This document shows positions 60,994-64,000 of a DNA stretch of 64,000 nt, piece by piece. Each line of letters begins with the position of its first letter. The stretch's first letter is position 1. The notes under the pieces were generated by a model, which was given only the letters and a program-made list of their open reading frames with translations, ran no database searches and had not been told where the DNA came from. Both the position numbers and the translations under genes were made by a program. Source of the stretch: AP-15 sp963787425 (GTDB lineage: Bacteria; Pseudomonadota; Alphaproteobacteria; ATCC43930; CGMCC-115725); the NCBI GenBank assembly GCA_963787425.1, contig CAWBCV010000019.1, positions 186,001 through 250,000 of the forward strand. Reading direction: 5' to 3'.

Positions 60994-61749
60994 TCATAGG
61001 ACGAGATAGCCGCCGTCGACCGTGACTGTGCTCCCGGTCACCCAGCGAGCCTCGTCTGAGGCGAGAAAAAGGATTGCCCCGACGATATCCTCGGGCTCTC
61101 CCAAACGGCCGAGCGGGATCTGCGCGATCGTTGCGCGGCGCCGTTCCGGGTCGGCGTAGCTGGCCCGTGTCAGCCCGGTCAAAGTCGGGCCGGGGGCGAT
61201 CGCATTGACGCGGATGCCGTGCGGCGCCAGTTCGAGCGCCATCGCATGGGTCAGCGACCGGCCGCCGCCTTTGGAGGCGACATAGGCGGCGCGCTCGGGG
61301 CGGGCGACCTCCGCGAGCTGCGAGGTGACATTGATGATGCTGCCGCCACCGCCCTGCCCCACCATTTGGCGGGCGGCCGCCTGCCCCAAATGGAACATCC
61401 CGGTCAAATTGACCGCTATGATGCGGTCCCAAGCGGCGGTATCGAGGTCAAGAAAAGCGGCGGTCTGACTGATACCCACGCACTCGAGCAGCACGTCGAG
61501 CCTGCCGAATTCGCGCACCGCCGCGGCAATCGCGGCGTCGACCGCGGAGCGGTCGCGCACGTCGAGGCCGAGCGCCGCAGCATGGCTGCCGGCAGTGCGA
61601 ATTTGCGCGGCGGCCGCCTCTGCGGCAGCGGCATCGATGTCGGCACAGACCACCGCCGCGCCTTCACGCCCGAGACCGAGGGCGCCCGCTCCGCCGATCC
61701 CACCACCCGCACCAGCAACCAGCGCGACCTTACCCTCGACCCGCCCCAT
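60994..61749 (-). CDS. SDR-family oxidoreductase
   Basis: 251 residues. Cofactor motif AGAGGGIGG at 12-20, acidic residue in CADID (NAD preference), catalytic Ser143, Tyr156 and Lys160 (YVASK), and C-terminal VDGGYLVL. The usual NNAG motif is ECVG here (89-92), an uncommon change next to the active site. It is first in the leftward operon with MmgE/PrpD and the 3-hydroxyisobutyrate dehydrogenase-like gene. Substrate probably a hydroxyacid intermediate of the same route. Confidence 0.9.
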   Translation of the reverse strand: MGRVEGKVALVAGAGGGIGGAGALGLGREGAAVVCADIDAAAAEAAAAQIRTAGSHAAALGLDVRDRSAVDAAIAAAVREFGRLDVLLECVGISQTAAFLDLDTAAWDRIIAVNLTGMFHLGQAAARQMVGQGGGGSIINVTSQLAEVARPERAAYVASKGGGRSLTHAMALELAPHGIRVNAIAPGPTLTGLTRASYADPERRRATIAQIPLGRLGEPEDIVGAILFLASDEARWVTGSTVTVDGGYLVL

Positions 61750-61897
61750 GCCAGTCCCCCTGATGTTCCATCGGCGACTATAGAGGAAACTTCAAACGAG
61801 CGTAGCTCAGCCTATTCAACCAATTTAACTCGTATTTATGATATATTTGACTTCTGTTCATGTGTAATTATTTCTTGTTGGTCGCGAGGAGGAGCCG
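61750..61897. promoter_or_regulatory. AT-rich divergent promoter region
   Basis: 148 bases between the leftward SDR operon and the rightward ATP-grasp gene. The part 61815-61875 is strongly AT-rich (TTTATGATATATTTGACTTC) against a GC-rich background. GAGGAGGAGCC precedes the ATP-grasp start. Confidence 0.5.
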
Positions 61898-62893
61898 ATG
61901 ACGCACATCCATGTGATCCACGAGAACGCAGCCTGGCTCGAACCACTAGCGGCTGCGTTGGATCGGCAGAGCCTTCCCTGGCGCGACTGGTTTCTCGACA
62001 GCGGCGTCTTCGATCTGTCGCGGCCGCCGCCTGAGGGCGTCTTCTACAACCGGATGAGCGCCTCCTCGCACACGCGCGACCACCGCTATGCCGCCGAGCT
62101 GACTGCGGCGGTGCTGGCTTGGCTCGAACGGCACCGACGCCGCGTCTTCAACGGCAGCCGCGCGCTCGACCTCGAGATCAGCAAGGCCCGCCAATACGCC
62201 GCCCTCGAAGCCGCCGGCATCCGCACGCCGGATACTGTTGTTGTTGCCGGCAAAGAGCTGCTCGTCGAAGCTGCCCGGCGTTTTGGCGGCGGCCCGTTTA
62301 TTTTGAAGCCGAACCGCGGCGGCAAAGGCTTCGGCGTGCGGTTGTTTAACTCGCCTGGTGCATTCGCCGACTACCTCGCCAGCCCGGATTACGAGCCGCC
62401 AGTCGATGGCTTGCATCTCTTGCAGCAATACGTCCGCGCCCCGGTCCCGCTCATTACCCGCGCCGAGTTCATCGGCGGCAGATTCGTGTACGCGGTCGAG
62501 GTGGACACCAGCGACGGCTTCGAGCTGTGTCCCGCCGATGCCTGTGCCGTCGGCGACGCGTTCTGCCCCTCCGGTGAGGAGCCCCGCGCCAAGTTCACGA
62601 TCATCGACGACATCGACCCCGCTCTGAAGCAGCGATACCGGTCCTTTCTCGCCGCCAACGCCATCGGCATTGCCGGGATCGAGTTCATCAGCGACGCTGA
62701 CGGCACGATCTACACCTACGACGTCAACACCAACACGAACTACAACCCGGACGCCGAAGCCCGCACCGGCCGCTCCGGCATGGCGGAGCTCGCCCGTTAC
62801 CTCGGCAGCGAACTCGCCGCTTCTCCCTCCCCAACATCTAGCTCCCCCATGTCGCCACCGACGTGCTTGGGTTTTCGGGACGGCCATGCATAG
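61898..62893 (+). CDS. ATP-grasp enzyme (RimK-like)
   Basis: 331 residues. ATP-grasp features: GPFILKPNRGGKGFGVRLF (ATP-binding loop with Lys and Gly), LLQQYVRAPVPLITRAEFIG, and the metal-binding end IAGIEFISDADGTIYTYDVN then TNTNYNPDAEA. The N-terminal part (FYNRMSASSHTRDHRYAAEL) fits RimK/alpha-aminoadipate-type ligases. It would join a carboxylate to an amine using ATP. No carrier-protein or peptide precursor gene is adjacent, so the substrate is open. It ends two bases from the livF stop (convergent). Confidence 0.85.
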   Translation: MTHIHVIHENAAWLEPLAAALDRQSLPWRDWFLDSGVFDLSRPPPEGVFYNRMSASSHTRDHRYAAELTAAVLAWLERHRRRVFNGSRALDLEISKARQYAALEAAGIRTPDTVVVAGKELLVEAARRFGGGPFILKPNRGGKGFGVRLFNSPGAFADYLASPDYEPPVDGLHLLQQYVRAPVPLITRAEFIGGRFVYAVEVDTSDGFELCPADACAVGDAFCPSGEEPRAKFTIIDDIDPALKQRYRSFLAANAIGIAGIEFISDADGTIYTYDVNTNTNYNPDAEARTGRSGMAELARYLGSELAASPSPTSSSPMSPPTCLGFRDGHA

Positions 62894-62895
62894 CG

Positions 62896-63603
62896 TCAAT
62901 ATCCCAGGTACGAGCGGCGCACCGCCTCGTCTTTGCCGATCTCGCCGGCTGGGCCGGCCATAACGATACGGCCGGTTTCGAGCAGGTAAGCATGGTCTGC
63001 CAAGTCGAGCGCGAGGGCCGCGTTCTGCTCGACGATCAGCATCGCAACACCGAGCTCACGATTGAGCTGCCGCAGGATCTCGAACAACTCCTCGACGATC
63101 AACGGTGCCAGCCCGAACGAAGGCTCGTCGAGCAGCATCAGCCGCGGCCGCAGCATCAGCGCGCGGCCGACCGCCAGCATCTGCTGCTCCCCGCCACTCA
63201 GGGTCCCGGCGGCCTGAGCGCGGCGCTCCTTGAGCCGCGGGAAATGTGCGTAGACCTGCTCGACATCTGTCGCGATGGCGGCCCGGCCACGTCGCACCAT
63301 CGCGCCGAGCTGCAGGTTCTCTTCGACGGTCATGCGGACGAAAGTGCCCCGGCCCTCCGGCACATGGGCTATCCCGAGGCGCACGATATCTTCAGTGGCG
63401 CGGCCGAGGAGGGACTTGCCGTCGAACCGAATCTCGCCGCTGAGCCGAACCATTCCGCAGAGCGCGCGCAACGTCGTTGTCTTTCCGGCACCGTTGGCGC
63501 CGAGCAACGTTACGATCTTGCCTCCGTCGAGCGCAAACTCGAGGCCGTGAAGGGCTTGGTTCTCACCATAAAACGCACACAAGTCGCGCACTTCGAGCAT
63601 CAT
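62896..63603 (-). CDS. livF: Second Liv-type ABC transporter ATP-binding protein, LivF
   Basis: 235 residues. Walker A GANGAGKTT at 35-43, signature LSGGEQQ, Walker B LMLLDEPSFGLAP, H-loop in LIVEQNAALAL. It starts at ATG 63603 overlapping the livG stop (ATGA). It belongs to a second HAAT transporter system that continues past the right edge, distinct from the one at 7-11 kb. Confidence 0.93.
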   Translation of the reverse strand: MMLEVRDLCAFYGENQALHGLEFALDGGKIVTLLGANGAGKTTTLRALCGMVRLSGEIRFDGKSLLGRATEDIVRLGIAHVPEGRGTFVRMTVEENLQLGAMVRRGRAAIATDVEQVYAHFPRLKERRAQAAGTLSGGEQQMLAVGRALMLRPRLMLLDEPSFGLAPLIVEELFEILRQLNRELGVAMLIVEQNAALALDLADHAYLLETGRIVMAGPAGEIGKDEAVRRSYLGY

Positions 63604-64000
63604 TGCACGGGCGCCCGCGGCTTGCCCAGATAGGCTCGGATGACTCCCTCGTCCTGCTGGACCAAAGCGGGGGGTCCTTCGGCGATCTTGCGGCCGAAAT
63701 CGAGCGCGACGACCTTGTCCGAGATCGACATCACAAGGCCCATGTGGTGCTCGACGAGGAGCACGCTGACTTGCCGGTCGTCGCGAATGCGCCGGATGAG
63801 GCCGCCGAGCTCGGAGACCTCCTCATGAGAGAGGCCGCCGGCCGGTTCGTCGAGGAGCAGCAATTTCGGATGTGCAGCGAGGGCCCGCGCCAGCTCGATC
63901 CGTTTTCGCGTGCCGAGGGGCAGACCTTCGGGCGGCTCCTGCGCTACCTCGCTCAGATCCAATGCTTCGAGCAGCGCCCGGGCGGTATGTTCGAGCTCCC
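63600..64000 (-). CDS. livG: Liv-type ABC transporter ATP-binding protein LivG, C-terminal part
   Basis: The open frame enters from the right edge and ends at 63600, giving about 133 residues. The ABC signature region reads LPLGTRKRIELARALAAHPK, Walker B is LLLLDEPAGGLSHEE, and the H-loop is VLLVEHHMGLVMSI. The ending VIRAYLGK is typical of LivG. The Walker A part lies outside the window. Confidence 0.92.
   Translation of the reverse strand, partial: ELEHTARALLEALDLSEVAQEPPEGLPLGTRKRIELARALAAHPKLLLLDEPAGGLSHEEVSELGGLIRRIRDDRQVSVLLVEHHMGLVMSISDKVVALDFGRKIAEGPPALVQQDEGVIRAYLGKPRAPVQ

Noticed and set aside
1..64000. CRISPR array or prophage
   Set aside because: No regularly spaced identical repeats and no phage structural, lysis or packaging genes were seen; the mobile content is transposons, a group II intron and a recombinase relic.

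Overview
The window is GC-rich DNA from a free-living, aerobic, soil- or water-type alphaproteobacterium, probably Hyphomicrobiales (Bradyrhizobium-like) or a Rhodospirillales relative. The evidence is the Liv-type branched-chain amino-acid ABC transporters, a DUF992 protein, a multi-GAF histidine kinase, GMC/SDR/LLM/MmgE-PrpD catabolic enzymes, many short GGAGG-type ribosome sites, and typical alphaproteobacterial palindromic repeats. I found no rRNA, tRNA or CRISPR.

Layout, left part. 0-7 kb: end of a methyltransferase, a small lipoprotein, a GMC oxidoreductase, and a five-GAF histidine kinase followed by its response regulator, which carries a frameshift. 7-11 kb: livHMGF transporter operon interrupted by a DUF559 nuclease-like cassette with palindromic flanks. 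11-20 kb: secreted propeller-like protein, two-component flavin monooxygenase pair, DUF992 protein, cis-prenyltransferase, octaheme cytochrome/TPR protein, small lipoprotein and OmpA-type lipoprotein. 20-34 kb: MscS channel, two sulfatases plus a sulfatase relic, two AraC regulators, an outer-membrane barrel candidate, an SDR and a frameshifted methyltransferase. A ~90-bp non-coding element is duplicated upstream of the OmpA lipoprotein and the first sulfatase. 34-38 kb: small proteins, a discoidin-like protein, an internally deleted bacterioferritin, ABM and LLM monooxygenases, and a GFA protein.

Accessory part. From 38.8 to 56.3 kb the DNA looks like a decaying mobile region. It holds three copies of a 44-45-bp tRNA-3'-end-like repeat, a serine-recombinase relic, an AsnRS fragment, two tandem IS110-type transposases, a group II intron, broken lactonase and secreted-protein genes, and IS1634-, IS91- and tyrosine-recombinase genes. 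An identical 23-bp palindromic insert breaks both the IS1634 transposase and the tyrosine recombinase. Embedded at 39.8-44.1 kb is an intact, tightly packed four-gene operon: a coiled-coil protein, a membrane protein with a large cytoplasmic region plus a periplasmic OmpA domain, a Ras/Rab-like small GTPase, and a class III nucleotide cyclase. This is the best candidate for an uncharacterised system: a GTPase switch joined to a peptidoglycan-anchored membrane protein and a cyclic-nucleotide output.

Right part, 56.7-64 kb: MFS transporter, an unrecognised protein, a likely catabolic operon (SDR, MmgE/PrpD, 3-hydroxyisobutyrate-dehydrogenase-like), an ATP-grasp enzyme, and livF with a partial livG of a second Liv transporter running off the window. 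Several genes on both sides of the mobile region show single-base losses in short homopolymer runs, so part of the gene decay may be sequencing error.
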